64,000 nucleotides of DNA from Pseudooceanicola endophyticus (GCF_018760365.1 NZ_JAHIAB010000001.1:637813-701812); one strand, 5' to 3'. Counted from the first letter of the stretch, positions 17,150-27,153 are shown. Notes: generated from the sequence alone by a model not told the origin. Numbers and translations: made by a program.

Positions 17150-18799
17150 TCATGCGCGGGCACCACCGATCACGACCTGACGGTCGGCCAGCGCCAGGGC
17201 CTGCGGGCGGTGGGTGACCAGCAGCACCGTGCGCCCCCGGATCAGCGTCGCCAGCGCCGCGATGACCTGCGCCTCGGTGGCACTGTCGAGGCCCTCTGTC
17301 GGCTCATCCAGCAGCAGTACCGGCGCATCGACCAGCAGCGCCCGCGCGATGCCCAGCCGGCGGGCCTGCCCGCCCGACAGCCGCGTGCCCAGCTCGCCCA
17401 GTCGGGTCTTCAGACCCTCGGGCATGGCGCGGATCTCGGCGGCCAGCTGGGCCTGCTCCAGCACCTGCCAGAGGCGGTCCTCGTCGGCATCGGGACGCGC
17501 CAGGCGCAGGTTCTCGGCGATGGTGGCGTTGAACAGCTGCACCTGCTGCTCGACCACGGCGATGCGTTGGCGCAGCGTCGCATCGGCGATGCGGCGCAGG
17601 TCGGTGCCGCCCAGGCTGACAAAGCCGCGATCAGGATCGTGGAAGCGTTGCAGCAGAGCAAGAACCGTGCTTTTGCCCGCGCCGGTGGGGCCGGTCAGCG
17701 CCAGGCAGCGGCCCTCTTGCAGGGTCAGATCGAACCCGTCCAGAACCGGGCTGCCACCGTCATAGGCAAAATGCACATCTTCAAAGCGGACCGCATTGCC
17801 CCGAGGGGTTTCGGGCATGGCGGGTTCGCTGACCGCCGGGGTCTGGTCGGTCAGCGCGAAGATCCGCCGCGCCGAAGCCAGCGTCGCATCCCAGGCCGCG
17901 AAGGCACCGGGCAGCGAGGACACCGCCTCAACGCTGGCCATGGCGCCCAGCACCAGCATGGCGAAGATCGGGCCGGAAACCTCTCCGGCGGCGGCGCCCG
18001 GCAGCAGGATCAGCGCTGCGCCCAGGGTCATCGCCTGGCCGACGCCGTTCGTGAGGGCCGTGCCCGCAGCGGCGGCCCAGGCCGGGCGGCGCTGCGCCGC
18101 GATCAGCCGCAGCGACAGGGCGCGCAGCCGGTCGATCTGGGCACCGGTCGCGTTCAGCACCCGCAGCTCCTCGAAGCCGCGGGTCAGATCGCCGGTGCCC
18201 GATTGCAGCTCGGCTCGGGCCGAGGACAGCGCGCTCCCCGCACCCAGCGTGGCGCGGCGCACCAGCAGCGGCACCGCGACCCCGGCCAGCAGCAGCCCCA
18301 GGGCCGTCATCACCGCCACACCGGGCGAGACCAGCGCGAAGGCCGCCACGATGATCACCGAGGAGATCAGCGCCGCCAGCCCCGGGCCCAGAATGCGCAG
18401 GTGGAAGGTGTCGAGCGCGTCGATGTCGCTGCGGATGCGCGCCAGCAGGTCCCCGTGGCGCAGGCCCTGAAGCCGCGCCGGGGCCAGCGGCACCAGCTTC
18501 TTGTAGAACCAGGGCCGCAGCCGGGCCAGCACCGCCAGCGTGGCATCATGGCTGACCAGCCGTTCAAGGTAGCGCGCGCCCGAACGCAGCAGCGCCAGCC
18601 CCCGGATCCCGGCGGCAGGGGTGAAGAATTCCAGCGTCATCTTGCCAAGGCCCGCCAGCGCCATGGCGGTGATGAACCAGCCCGACACCGCCATCAGCGC
18701 GACGTTGGACAGGATCACGATCACCGAGAGCAGCACGCCCAGGGCGATCTTCCAGCGCATCGGGTGGCACAGTCTGAGAAGGCGGCGAACTTCGGTCAT
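17150..18799 (-). CDS. cydC: CydC-type ABC exporter subunit for cytochrome bd assembly
   Basis: A 549-residue fused membrane-ATPase half-transporter. It has six membrane segments in the first 300 residues (MRWKIALGVLLSVIVILSNV, etc.), Walker A GPTGAGKST, signature LSGGQARRLGIARALL, Walker B VLLLDEPTEGLD and the switch His in LLVTHRPQ. The CydDC heterodimer exports thiols or acts on haem at the inner membrane and is needed for maturation of bd oxidase. Its start overlaps the cydD stop by ATGA. No frame defects are seen. Confidence 0.93.
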   Translation of the reverse strand: MTEVRRLLRLCHPMRWKIALGVLLSVIVILSNVALMAVSGWFITAMALAGLGKMTLEFFTPAAGIRGLALLRSGARYLERLVSHDATLAVLARLRPWFYKKLVPLAPARLQGLRHGDLLARIRSDIDALDTFHLRILGPGLAALISSVIIVAAFALVSPGVAVMTALGLLLAGVAVPLLVRRATLGAGSALSSARAELQSGTGDLTRGFEELRVLNATGAQIDRLRALSLRLIAAQRRPAWAAAAGTALTNGVGQAMTLGAALILLPGAAAGEVSGPIFAMLVLGAMASVEAVSSLPGAFAAWDATLASARRIFALTDQTPAVSEPAMPETPRGNAVRFEDVHFAYDGGSPVLDGFDLTLQEGRCLALTGPTGAGKSTVLALLQRFHDPDRGFVSLGGTDLRRIADATLRQRIAVVEQQVQLFNATIAENLRLARPDADEDRLWQVLEQAQLAAEIRAMPEGLKTRLGELGTRLSGGQARRLGIARALLVDAPVLLLDEPTEGLDSATEAQVIAALATLIRGRTVLLVTHRPQALALADRQVVIGGARA

Positions 18800-20481
18800 G
18801 CGATCTCTCCCTCTGGGCGCTCCAGGCGGATCACCCGGTCGGCGCGGGCGGCGCAGTCGGCATCATGGGTGACGATCAGGCGGGCGGCCTGCGGGCAGGC
18901 GCGCAGCACCGATGTCATCACCGCCCCGGCCATGTCGCGATCCAGCGCGGCGGTGGGTTCGTCGAGGATCAGCAGCGCCGGATCCCCGACCAGCGCACGC
19001 GCCAGGGCGACGCGGCGGATCTGCCCGCCGGACAGGCCCGCGCCGGATTCACCCAGCGGTGTGTCGTAGCCCCTGGGCAGCGCGACGATGAAGTCATGGG
19101 CCTGCGCCTTGCGGGCGGCCTCTTCCAGGTCGTAGCGGCTGGCGCCGGGATGCCCCAGGGCGATGTTCTCGGCGATGGTGCCGGCGAACAGCGTCGGGCG
19201 CTGCGGCAGCCAGCCGATGCGGGCCTGCCAGTCGGCGGCGGCAAAGTCGGAAAGCGGGCGGCCATCAAGCAGGATCTGCCCCTGCTGCGGCGCAAGCAGG
19301 CCCAGCAGCAGGCGCACCATGGTGGTCTTGCCGGCGCCGCTGGGGCCCATCACGGCCAGGGTTTCGCCCCGGGCCAGATCGAAGCTGAGGTCGCGCAGCC
19401 CTTCCGAGCCCGCGTGGATGTAGCCAAGCCCCTGGACGCTGATCCTCTGCGGGGCGCCCGCGGGCAGGGCCGCGCCGGCGCGGGCCTCGGCCTCGGGCAT
19501 CTGCATGATCGAGATCAGCCCCTCGGCGGCGCCGATGGCGGTCATGCGGGCATGGTAATGCTGGCCCATTTCGCGCAGCGGGCGGAAGAATTCCGGCGCG
19601 ATCAGCAGCGCGAAGAGGCCGGGCAGGAAGGCGATTTCGCCGTAGTACAGGCGGAAGCCGACGTAGACGGCGACCATGGCCACCGCGATGGTGGCGAAGA
19701 ATTCCAGCACCAGAGAGGACAGGAACGCCAGGCGCAGCACCTTCATGGTGGCGCTGCGATAGCCCTCGGACATGGCGGCGACCAGCGCGGCCTCGCGCTC
19801 GGCGGCGCCCAGCTGGCGCAGCGTCACGAGGCCCGACAGGCGGTCGAACAGATGTGCGCCCATCAGCAGCAGGCGCTGCCACTGACGACGGTTGAGCGCC
19901 TCGGCCCCCTTGCCGACGACGATCATGAAAATGGGAACGATGGGGGCACAGATCGCAAGGATCAGGCCGGTGACCCAGTCGAAGGGGAAGACGGCGGCCA
20001 GCACCAGCAGGGGCACCATGGCTCCGATGATCTTCTGCGGCAGATAGGCGGCAAAATAGTCCTGCACCGCCTCGACACCCTCGGAAAGGATGCCCGCCAC
20101 CTCGCCCGAGGACCGGGCCTGCATCGCCACAGGCCCGGTCGACGCGATCCGCACCAGCACCGCCTCACGAAGTGCCTTCCTGATCTGCGCCCCGGCCTCG
20201 AAGGCCGTACCCTGCCGAAGCATGTCCGACAGTATTCTTCCCAGGATCGTCCCGACGAACAGGAGGATCGGGGTCGCGAGGTCCGAAACCCCGCTGCCCT
20301 GCAGAACGACCCCGGCAATGATGCGCGCCAGGGCCCAAGCCTGCAGGATGGTCAGGCCGGCCGAAAGGCCGGCCATGGTGATCGACAGGCCCAGCATCCG
20401 CCCCCCGTACCGGCGGTAGCCTCCGAGCCAGCGCTCGTCCTGCTTCGCTTCGGCACCATGGGGAGAGCGGATCTGGGTCAT
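18796..20481 (-). CDS. cydD: CydD-type ABC exporter subunit for cytochrome bd assembly
   Basis: This 561-residue half-transporter is the partner of CydC. It has a membrane domain of about 300 residues with six hydrophobic spans, then Walker A GPSGAGKTT, signature LSGGQIRRVALARALV, Walker [13 protein letters not shown] and IVTHDADCA. It begins 15 bp after the cydB stop and overlaps cydC by 4 bp, so oxidase and maturation genes are cotranscribed. The family role is assembly of cytochrome bd through periplasmic thiol/haem homeostasis. Confidence 0.93.
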   Translation of the reverse strand: MTQIRSPHGAEAKQDERWLGGYRRYGGRMLGLSITMAGLSAGLTILQAWALARIIAGVVLQGSGVSDLATPILLFVGTILGRILSDMLRQGTAFEAGAQIRKALREAVLVRIASTGPVAMQARSSGEVAGILSEGVEAVQDYFAAYLPQKIIGAMVPLLVLAAVFPFDWVTGLILAICAPIVPIFMIVVGKGAEALNRRQWQRLLLMGAHLFDRLSGLVTLRQLGAAEREAALVAAMSEGYRSATMKVLRLAFLSSLVLEFFATIAVAMVAVYVGFRLYYGEIAFLPGLFALLIAPEFFRPLREMGQHYHARMTAIGAAEGLISIMQMPEAEARAGAALPAGAPQRISVQGLGYIHAGSEGLRDLSFDLARGETLAVMGPSGAGKTTMVRLLLGLLAPQQGQILLDGRPLSDFAAADWQARIGWLPQRPTLFAGTIAENIALGHPGASRYDLEEAARKAQAHDFIVALPRGYDTPLGESGAGLSGGQIRRVALARALVGDPALLILDEPTAALDRDMAGAVMTSVLRACPQAARLIVTHDADCAARADRVIRLERPEGEIA

Positions 20482-20496
20482 GTCGTTCGGCCTTCT

Positions 20497-21546
20497 TCAG
20501 TGCGCGTGGCTAACCAGCTTGGAAATCCGCGCGCGGAATACCCAGATCTGGTACCAGTTGTACATAACCATGACGGGCAGGAAGCCACCCATGGTCATCG
20601 TGAAGGTGATCAGCGACACCTGCGGGCTTGCGCCGTCGCGGATGCTCCAGGTGTGGGGCACCAGCCAGGGGTGCAGCGTGATCAGCATGCTCAGGCCCAT
20701 GATCAGCAGCGCACCGCAGTACCACAGCACGGCGCTGACATCGTCGTCGCGCAGGGTGGCGCGGCGCACCTTGTCGATGCAGACCAGCGCCAGGATGCCG
20801 AAGATCGCCCAGATCCAGAAGAAGTGACCCAGCCACTTTTCACGGGCCCAGTCGAACTTGAACAGCGACCAGACCAGGGTGATCACGACCGACCCGATGG
20901 CCAGCCAGAAGATCGTCGCGGTCCAGCGGGCCGCGTCCTGGCGGATCGGCTCGTCCTTTTCGAAGCGGGCGCGGACGAAAAGCACGCCCGAGAGCAGCAC
21001 GGCCACCACGGCGGCAATGCCGGTCCAGATCGAGAAGGCAGAGACGAAGTCGAAGGCAGAGCCGGCAAAGTGCGGAACCTGGCCCTCGACATGGGTCAGC
21101 TTGAAGCCCTGAAGCGAGGCGCCCACGCACATGCCGCCGAAGAAGGTGACGACAAGGCTGGAGATGCCGAAGACCCAGTCGCCGAAGCACTGCCACTTCG
21201 CGGAGGCAAGGTGACGGAACTCAAGCGTCACCGCCCGCGCCATCACCCCCCAGAGCACGAAGGCCAGGGGCACCATCAGATAGTGGAAGGCAGAGCCGTA
21301 GACGAAGGGGAAGGTCCCGAAGAGGATCCCCCCGGCCACGATCAGCCAGGTTTCGTTGGCGTCCCAGGTGCCGGCCATGGCCGCCATGATGGCGCCGCGT
21401 TCCTCGTGGTCGCCCACGAAGAGGCCGAAGATCCCGGCGCCGAGGTCGGCGCCGTCAAGTGCGATGTAGAGCAGTACGGCGACGCCGAGCGCCAGCCACC
21501 AGGCATTCGCCAGGAAATACTGCATGTCGTCCAGATGGTTTGTCAT
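20497..21546 (-). CDS. cydB: Cytochrome bd-type ubiquinol oxidase subunit II
   Basis: A 349-residue integral membrane protein with about eight or nine hydrophobic spans. Subunit II marks are ALDGADLGAGIFGLFVGD near the N-terminus and the following GTWDANETWLIVAGG with its conserved acidic residues. It pairs with subunit I to form the quinol oxidase that reduces oxygen to water without pumping protons. The start has an AGGAGAG ribosome-binding site 8 bp upstream. It lies 17 bp after cydA. Confidence 0.95.
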   Translation of the reverse strand: MTNHLDDMQYFLANAWWLALGVAVLLYIALDGADLGAGIFGLFVGDHEERGAIMAAMAGTWDANETWLIVAGGILFGTFPFVYGSAFHYLMVPLAFVLWGVMARAVTLEFRHLASAKWQCFGDWVFGISSLVVTFFGGMCVGASLQGFKLTHVEGQVPHFAGSAFDFVSAFSIWTGIAAVVAVLLSGVLFVRARFEKDEPIRQDAARWTATIFWLAIGSVVITLVWSLFKFDWAREKWLGHFFWIWAIFGILALVCIDKVRRATLRDDDVSAVLWYCGALLIMGLSMLITLHPWLVPHTWSIRDGASPQVSLITFTMTMGGFLPVMVMYNWYQIWVFRARISKLVSHAH

Positions 21547-21563
21547 TTGGTCGCTCTCCTGGC

Positions 21564-23006
21564 TCAGATCGGGCGGACGTATTCGGGGTGATCGGCCTTG
21601 CCGGCTTCCGGCAGGTCCAGTTCGCCCAGGTGTTCATGCCCTTCCCCGGCCACGGGGCTGGTCAGGTCGGGACCCATGCGGCAGACCTTCAGCAGGAACC
21701 AGATGGTGCCCAGGACCACGGCGGTCTCGAAGACGGCGAAGCCGATCAGCCAGAAGGTGGCCAGCGCCGTGGACATGTGGCTCATGCCGTCCTTGACGGT
21801 CATCATGCCGTAGACGATCCAGGGCTGACGGCCGATCTCGCGCGTCCACCAGCCGGCAATGACGGCGATGTAGGGCAGCGCGACGGCGGCGGTGCAGGCC
21901 ATCAGGAACAGGCGTTGCTGAGAGGCCAGGCGCTCGGTCAGCTGACCGCGGTAGCGCAGCCAGCAGCCCCAGAGACCCAGCAGCAGCAGTGCGCCACCGA
22001 TCGCCGCCATGACGCGGAACGAATAGAAGGGCAGCACGACGGGGGGCTGTTCATCTTTCGGGAAGCTGTTCAGGCCCTCGACGGCGCCGTTCCAGGTCTT
22101 CGTTTCGATCAGCGACAGGGCGTGGGGGATCTTGATCGACCAGGCAAGGCCCGTGCCTTCCTTGTTCGGCCAGCCGATGATGTTCCACGCGTTGTTGACG
22201 TTGCCGTCCTTGTCGTAGGTGTCGTACTGGCCTTCCATGGCGGCCAGGGCGGCCGGCTTGTTGTCCAGGACGTTTTCACCCAGCACGTCGCCCATGTAGA
22301 CCTGAACCGCCGCAACGACCGCCAGAGCCACCAGGGCGTATTTCAGCGGGCGCAGGAACAGATCGACGTTGCGCCGCTTCAGCACGAACCAGGCGCAGAC
22401 GGCGACCACGAAGGTCAGCGACAGCTCCACGGCGGCCAGCAGCATGTGCGGGAAGGCGGCGAAGACGTTGGGGTTGAACAGCGCGGCCAGCCAGTTGGTC
22501 ACCTCGAAGATGCCATCCTTGAACTCGACCCCGGTGGGCGTCTGCATCCAGCTGTTTGCGACAAGGATCCACATCGCCGACAGCGTCGAGGACAGCGCGA
22601 CGTTGAAGGTGGCGAAGAGGTGCATCTTGCGGCTGATCTTGCCCCAGCCGAAGATCATCAGGCCGATGAAGCCCGCTTCGTACATGAAGGCGGTGATCGT
22701 CTCGTAGCCCAGAACCTGGCCGAAGAACGGGCCGGCGGCCTGGGAGAAGGGACCGTAGAGAATTCCGAAGGCCATCTCCATGGTGACGCCCGTTGCCACG
22801 CCTGCGCCGAAGTTCACGATGAACAGCTTCTCGAAGAAGCGGCAGAGGCGGTACCAGCGTTCGTCCTGCGTCTTCACCCAGAGGGCTTCGGACACGAAGA
22901 GGATGATCGCCAGGCCGATGGTCAGCGGGGGGAACAGGATATGCACAGACGAGATCAGGGCGAAGTCTATCCGCGAGATCAGGGTGCTCAGTGTGTCGGG
23001 CGGCAT
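21564..23006 (-). CDS. cydA: Cytochrome bd-type ubiquinol oxidase subunit I (CIO-like)
   Basis: 480 residues from the ATG at 23006, chosen because AAAGGAGG stands 7 bp upstream and the protein then begins MPPDTLSTLISRIDFALISS like the family; the open frame continues upstream without homology. Visible features are the haem-ligand His22 in SSVHILFPPLTIG, the YMYEAGF-like segment (FMYEAGFIGLMIFGWGKIS) and GRQPWIVYGMMTVKDGMS in the quinol-side loop. The overall length is short (E. coli CydA is 522), which points to the short Q-loop, CIO/bd-II-like class. It oxidises quinol and reduces oxygen in the inner membrane. It is the first gene of the cydABDC-regBA series. Confidence 0.95.
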   Translation of the reverse strand: MPPDTLSTLISRIDFALISSVHILFPPLTIGLAIILFVSEALWVKTQDERWYRLCRFFEKLFIVNFGAGVATGVTMEMAFGILYGPFSQAAGPFFGQVLGYETITAFMYEAGFIGLMIFGWGKISRKMHLFATFNVALSSTLSAMWILVANSWMQTPTGVEFKDGIFEVTNWLAALFNPNVFAAFPHMLLAAVELSLTFVVAVCAWFVLKRRNVDLFLRPLKYALVALAVVAAVQVYMGDVLGENVLDNKPAALAAMEGQYDTYDKDGNVNNAWNIIGWPNKEGTGLAWSIKIPHALSLIETKTWNGAVEGLNSFPKDEQPPVVLPFYSFRVMAAIGGALLLLGLWGCWLRYRGQLTERLASQQRLFLMACTAAVALPYIAVIAGWWTREIGRQPWIVYGMMTVKDGMSHMSTALATFWLIGFAVFETAVVLGTIWFLLKVCRMGPDLTSPVAGEGHEHLGELDLPEAGKADHPEYVRPI

Positions 23007-23371
23007 GCCAGACCTCCTTTGCATCGGCGGAGCAAGCGCCCTCCGGGGCCGCCAGAGGGCGGAATTGCAAGGGGGATCCGAGGAGATCGCGACCGCAAAG
23101 GGGGACGACCAGCACCACCAGGGTTGCTGTCGGGCGGTTGGTAGGAGCCTCCTCCGCGCGGACACATTGGACAAATTGTCCAATGCGAGATGTATCTTTT
23201 GACCAAGGGGAAACCTTGGTATGCAGGGTTTCGGGAAAATAGGAGATTTTTCAACTTTTCCCGGACAGCCTTGCACGAGGCGGATGGCGGGGTTGTCTTT
23301 TCGCACCCCCTGCGACCGGTCTAGGATGGCCCGGCGGGCCGCTGCGCCCCTCCCCTCCCGAAGGAAAGACC
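23007..23371. other. Divergent regulatory region between cydA and the HAD phosphatase
   Basis: No gene is seen. The region carries the perfect 21-bp palindrome at 23165-23185 (listed separately), a hairpin ACCAAGG-GGAAA-CCTTGGT at 23202-23220, and an 8-bp inverted repeat CGGGAAAA (23232-23239) / TTTTCCCG (23256-23263). A TTGGAC (23167-23172) with TGTATC 18 bp later could be a -35/-10 pair for the plus-strand genes. The concentration of dyads suggests several regulators act here. Confidence 0.6.
23165..23185. promoter_or_regulatory. Perfect 21-bp palindrome upstream of cydA
   Basis: Arms of 10 bp, CATTGGACAA and TTGTCCAATG, flank a single central A, with no mismatch. It lies 159 bp upstream of the cydA start and about 187 bp upstream of the HAD phosphatase start. 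Its length and perfect symmetry are typical of a dimeric regulator operator. It is not an FNR box (TTGAT-N4-ATCAA), nor the CrtJ/PpsR pattern TGT-N12-ACA. The cognate regulator is unknown; a Rrf2- or MarR-like protein is only a guess. Confidence 0.7.
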
Positions 23372-24016
23372 ATGGCCCGAATCGTCTTCGACCTCGACGG
23401 CACGCTGATCGACAGCGCCCCCGACATCCGCGAGGCCGCCAATGGCCTGCTGGAGGACGAGGGGCTGCCGCCGCTCTCGATCTCCGAGACGCGCCGCTTC
23501 ATCGGCGAGGGCAGCCCGACCTTCGTGCGCCTGATGATGGCCGCCCGCGACATCGAACCGGACCGCCATGCGCCGCTGCTGGCGCAGTTCCTGGACCGGC
23601 TGAAGGGCGCGGTGGCGCTGACCCGGGTCTATCCCGGTGCCAAGGCCGCGCTGGACGCGCTGGCGCAGGCCGGGCACAGCCTGGCGATCTGCACCAACAA
23701 GCCCGAGGCCCCGGCCCGCGCCGTGCTGGACCATCTGGGCCTGCTGCCCCGCTTTGCCGAGGTGCTGGGCGGCGACTCCCTGCCCCAGCGCAAGCCCGCC
23801 CCCGAACCGCTGCTGGCGGTGCTGGACCGCCTGCCCGCCGGCCCCGCGATCTACATCGGCGACAGCGAGGTCGACGCCGCCACCGCCGAGGCCGCCGGCG
23901 TGCCTTTCCTGCTGTTCACCGAAGGCTACCGAAAGGGCGCCGTGCACGACATGCGCTGGCAGGCCACCTTCGCCGATCACGCCCGGCTTCCCGAGCTGAT
24001 CGCGGCCCTGGTCTGA
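23372..24016 (+). CDS. HAD-family phosphatase, phosphoglycolate phosphatase-like
   Basis: A 214-residue HAD hydrolase. Motif I is VFDLDGTLIDSAPDI (nucleophile Asp7, Asp9), motif II Thr is in AICTNKPEAP, motif III Lys is in PQRKPAPEP, and motif IV is YIGDSEVDAATA. A helical cap lies at about 15-80. The length and motifs match Gph-type 2-phosphoglycolate phosphatases, but this subfamily also acts on other small phosphates. It lies 70 bp before glpD on the same strand, so a role with glycerol phosphates is conceivable; that is context only. A GAAGGAAAG ribosome-binding site precedes the ATG. Confidence 0.88.
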   Translation: MARIVFDLDGTLIDSAPDIREAANGLLEDEGLPPLSISETRRFIGEGSPTFVRLMMAARDIEPDRHAPLLAQFLDRLKGAVALTRVYPGAKAALDALAQAGHSLAICTNKPEAPARAVLDHLGLLPRFAEVLGGDSLPQRKPAPEPLLAVLDRLPAGPAIYIGDSEVDAATAEAAGVPFLLFTEGYRKGAVHDMRWQATFADHARLPELIAALV

Positions 24017-24086
24017 GGTCCAAGCTTTGACATTCCGGGCCGGGACCTGTTTCCTGCCGCCGACCCCCGGCCCGGAAGGATGACCC

Positions 24087-25643
24087 ATGGCGACCCCTGG
24101 TGAACGGCACGACTTCGACCTCTTCATCATCGGGGGCGGCGTGAACGGCTGCGGCATTGCCCGCGACGCGGCGGGGCGCGGGCTGCGCACCGGCCTGGCC
24201 GAGATGGGCGATATCGGCGGCGCCACCTCCTCGGCCTCGACCAAGCTGTTCCACGGCGGGCTGCGCTACCTGGAATACTGGGAGGTCCGGCTGGTGCGGG
24301 AATCCCTGATGGAGCGTACCCGGCTGCTGAAGGCGATGCCGCATATCTCATGGCCGATGCGCTTCGTGCTGCCGCTGCACCAGGAGATGCGCTTTGAAGG
24401 CAATACGCCCACCTCGCGGCTGCTCAGCACGGTGATGCCCTGGATGAAGGGCCGCCGCCCGGCCTGGCTGATCCGGCTGGGGCTGGCGATCTACGACCGG
24501 CTGGGCGATCGCGGCCCCCTGCCCGGCACCACCAGCCTGTCGCTGCCCGGCACCCCCGAGGGCGCCGGGCTGAAACCCGGCTTCACCCGCGCCTTCGAAT
24601 ATTCCGACGCCTGGGTGCAGGACGCCCGCCTGACGGTGCTGAACGCCCGCGACGCCGAGGCCCGCGGCGCCACCATCCTGCCGCGCACCCGCGTCACCGG
24701 GGCCGAGCGCAGCGCAGAGGGCTGGTCGATCACCCTCTCGGACGGGCGGCAGGTGACGGCCCGGCTGCTGGTCAATGCCGCCGGCCCCTGGGTCGGAGAG
24801 ATCCTGCACGACACGCTGCGTCTGAACACCCGCGAAAATGTCCGCCTGGTGCGCGGCAGCCATATCGTCACCCGGCGGCTTTTCGACCACGACAAGTGCT
24901 ACTTCTTCCAGGGCACCGACGGGCGGATCATCTTCGCCATCCCCTACGAGGACGACTTCACCCTGATCGGCACCACCGATGTCGACCATCCCGATCCCGA
25001 CCAGCGCCCCGAAGCCTCGGAAGAGGAAATTGCCTACCTGATCCGCTTTGCCAACGACTACCTTGCCCGGCCCATCGGGCGGCAGGACGTGGTCTGGACC
25101 TATTCCGGGGTGCGGCCGCTTTATGACGATGGCGCCGCCAGCGCCTCGGCGGCGACGCGGGACTACGTGCTGAAGCTTGAGGAAGGCGCGGCACCGCTGC
25201 TGTCGGTCTTCGGCGGCAAGATCACCACCTACCGGCGCCTGGCCGAGCACGCGATGCAAAAGATCGCCCCCGCGCTTGGGGAAAGGGATGCGCCCTGGAC
25301 CGCCGGCGTCCCCCTGCCCGGCGGCGACTTCCCCGTCGAGGAAACCGCGCAGCGGATCGCGGCGCTGTGCCAGACCTATCCGTTCCTCGGCATGAAGCAG
25401 GCCCGCCGGATGTTCCGCCATTACGGCACCGAGGCCGCGCAGATCCTGGGCGACGCGACCCGCTGGGAGGACCTGGGCACCGATTTCGGCGCCGGGCTGA
25501 GCGAGGCCGAGCTGCGCTGGCTGATGAGCCGGGAATATGCCCGCACCGCCGAAGACGTGCTGTGGCGGCGCACCAAGCTGGGGCTCAGGCTGGACGCGGC
25601 GCAGGTCGCCGCACTGGAAGACTGGATGGCGCGGGCCACGTAA
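24087..25643 (+). CDS. glpD: Aerobic glycerol-3-phosphate dehydrogenase
   Basis: A 518-residue FAD enzyme that oxidises sn-glycerol 3-phosphate to dihydroxyacetone phosphate and passes electrons to the quinone pool at the inner membrane. The FAD-binding motif is [17 protein letters not shown] near residues 12-28. The family signature [19 protein letters not shown] follows, with [10 protein letters not shown] and [10 protein letters not shown] later and a C-terminal helical domain. The length matches E. coli GlpD (501). GlpK follows 25 bp downstream. It feeds the same quinone pool that the neighbouring bd oxidase drains. Confidence 0.96.
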   Translation: MATPGERHDFDLFIIGGGVNGCGIARDAAGRGLRTGLAEMGDIGGATSSASTKLFHGGLRYLEYWEVRLVRESLMERTRLLKAMPHISWPMRFVLPLHQEMRFEGNTPTSRLLSTVMPWMKGRRPAWLIRLGLAIYDRLGDRGPLPGTTSLSLPGTPEGAGLKPGFTRAFEYSDAWVQDARLTVLNARDAEARGATILPRTRVTGAERSAEGWSITLSDGRQVTARLLVNAAGPWVGEILHDTLRLNTRENVRLVRGSHIVTRRLFDHDKCYFFQGTDGRIIFAIPYEDDFTLIGTTDVDHPDPDQRPEASEEEIAYLIRFANDYLARPIGRQDVVWTYSGVRPLYDDGAASASAATRDYVLKLEEGAAPLLSVFGGKITTYRRLAEHAMQKIAPALGERDAPWTAGVPLPGGDFPVEETAQRIAALCQTYPFLGMKQARRMFRHYGTEAAQILGDATRWEDLGTDFGAGLSEAELRWLMSREYARTAEDVLWRRTKLGLRLDAAQVAALEDWMARAT

Positions 25644-25668
25644 GCCATCGAAGGGAGGAGACCACCCC

Positions 25669-27153
25669 ATGACCCATATCCTTGCCATCGACCAGGGCAC
25701 CACATCCAGCCGGGCGATCCTGTTCGACGCACAGATGCAGATCGCCGGCTCTGCCCAGCAGGAATTCCCGCAGCATTTCCCGCGCTCGGGCTGGGTGGAA
25801 CATGACCCCGCCGACATCTGGTCCTCGACCGCCGCGACCTGCCGCGCCGCGATCGAGAAGGCCGGCCTGCGCGCCAGCCAGATCAGCGCCATCGGCATCA
25901 CCAACCAGCGCGAGACCGTCGTGCTCTGGGACCGGGAGACCGGCAAGCCGCTTTACAACGCCATCGTCTGGCAGGACCGGCGCACCGCCGCCCTGTGCCA
26001 CGACCTGCGCGAGGCCGGCCACGAGGAGCGCGTGACCGAGATCACCGGCCTGCTGCTGGATCCCTACTTCTCCGGGACCAAGCTGAAGTGGCTGCTGGAC
26101 ACGGTCGAGGGCGCCCGCGAACGCGCCGCCGACGGCCACCTGGCCTTCGGCACCGTCGACAGCTACCTGATCTGGAAGCTGACCGGGGGCGCGACCCATG
26201 TCACCGACATCACCAATGCCGCGCGCACCATGCTCTGCGACATCCGCACCGGCGACTGGTCGGAAGAGATGTGCGCCCTGCTCGACATCCCGATGAACCT
26301 CCTGCCCGAGATCCGCGACTGCGCCGATGATTTCGGCGTCACCCGGCCGGATCTTTTCGGGCGCGAGATCCCGATCCTGGGCGTGGCGGGCGACCAGCAG
26401 GCGGCGACCATCGGCCAGGCCTGCTTTGAACCCGGGATGCTGAAAAGCACCTATGGCACCGGCTGTTTCGCGCTGCTCAACACCGGCGACACACCCGTGC
26501 GGTCGAACAACCGGCTGCTGACCACCATCGCCTACCGGCTGGACGGCCGGACCTCCTATGCGCTTGAGGGCTCGATCTTCGTGGCGGGCGCCGTGGTACA
26601 GTGGCTGCGCGACGGCATGGGGCTGATCCGCAAGGCCGGCGACAGCCAGCGCCTGGCCGAGGCCGCCGATCCCGAACAGCAGCTGATGCTGGTGCCCGCC
26701 TTCACCGGCCTGGGCGCGCCCTACTGGAACCCCGAGTGCCGCGGCGCCGTTTTCGGGCTGACCCGCAATTCCGGACCCGCGGAATTCGCCCGTGCCGCCC
26801 TGCAATCGGTGGGTTTCCAGACCCGCGACCTGCTGGAGGCGATGCATGCCGACTGGAGCGGCGGCGAAACCCAGGCGCTGCGCGTCGATGGCGGCATGAG
26901 CGCCTCGGACTGGACGATGCAGTTCCTGGCCGATGTCACCGGCGCCCCCGTCGACCGCCCCGCCATGGTGGAAACCACGGCCCTTGGCGCCGCCTGGCTG
27001 GCCGGGCACCGCGCCGGGCTTTATCCCGACCAGGCGGGCTTTGCCCGCGCCTGGGCGCTGGAGCGCACCTTCACCCCCGCGATGCCCGCCGCACAGGCAC
27101 AGGCGCTCTATGATCGCTGGAAACGCGCCGTGGCGGCGGCCCAGGCCTACTAG
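25669..27153 (+). CDS. glpK: Glycerol kinase
   Basis: 494 residues from the ATG at 25669, chosen because GGGAGGAG lies about 9 bp upstream and the protein then begins [20 protein letters not shown], the canonical start; the frame continues upstream inside glpD without meaning. It is an FGGY kinase that makes glycerol 3-phosphate from glycerol and ATP. Visible motifs are [34 protein letters not shown] and [16 protein letters not shown]. It is coupled to glpD. Its stop overlaps the stop of the convergent gbpR gene (CTAG), with no terminator between. No glycerol facilitator or importer gene is adjacent. Confidence 0.97.
   Translation: MTHILAIDQGTTSSRAILFDAQMQIAGSAQQEFPQHFPRSGWVEHDPADIWSSTAATCRAAIEKAGLRASQISAIGITNQRETVVLWDRETGKPLYNAIVWQDRRTAALCHDLREAGHEERVTEITGLLLDPYFSGTKLKWLLDTVEGARERAADGHLAFGTVDSYLIWKLTGGATHVTDITNAARTMLCDIRTGDWSEEMCALLDIPMNLLPEIRDCADDFGVTRPDLFGREIPILGVAGDQQAATIGQACFEPGMLKSTYGTGCFALLNTGDTPVRSNNRLLTTIAYRLDGRTSYALEGSIFVAGAVVQWLRDGMGLIRKAGDSQRLAEAADPEQQLMLVPAFTGLGAPYWNPECRGAVFGLTRNSGPAEFARAALQSVGFQTRDLLEAMHADWSGGETQALRVDGGMSASDWTMQFLADVTGAPVDRPAMVETTALGAAWLAGHRAGLYPDQAGFARAWALERTFTPAMPAAQAQALYDRWKRAVAAAQAY

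Noticed and set aside
23007-23306. N-terminal extension of CydA of about 100 residues
   Set aside because: The upstream codons have no family similarity and a strong AAAGGAGG site precedes the ATG at 23006, where homology begins.
23372-27153. Recently transferred island
   Set aside because: Codon use and GC content look the same as in neighbouring genes, and no mobility gene or attachment repeat is visible anywhere in the window.
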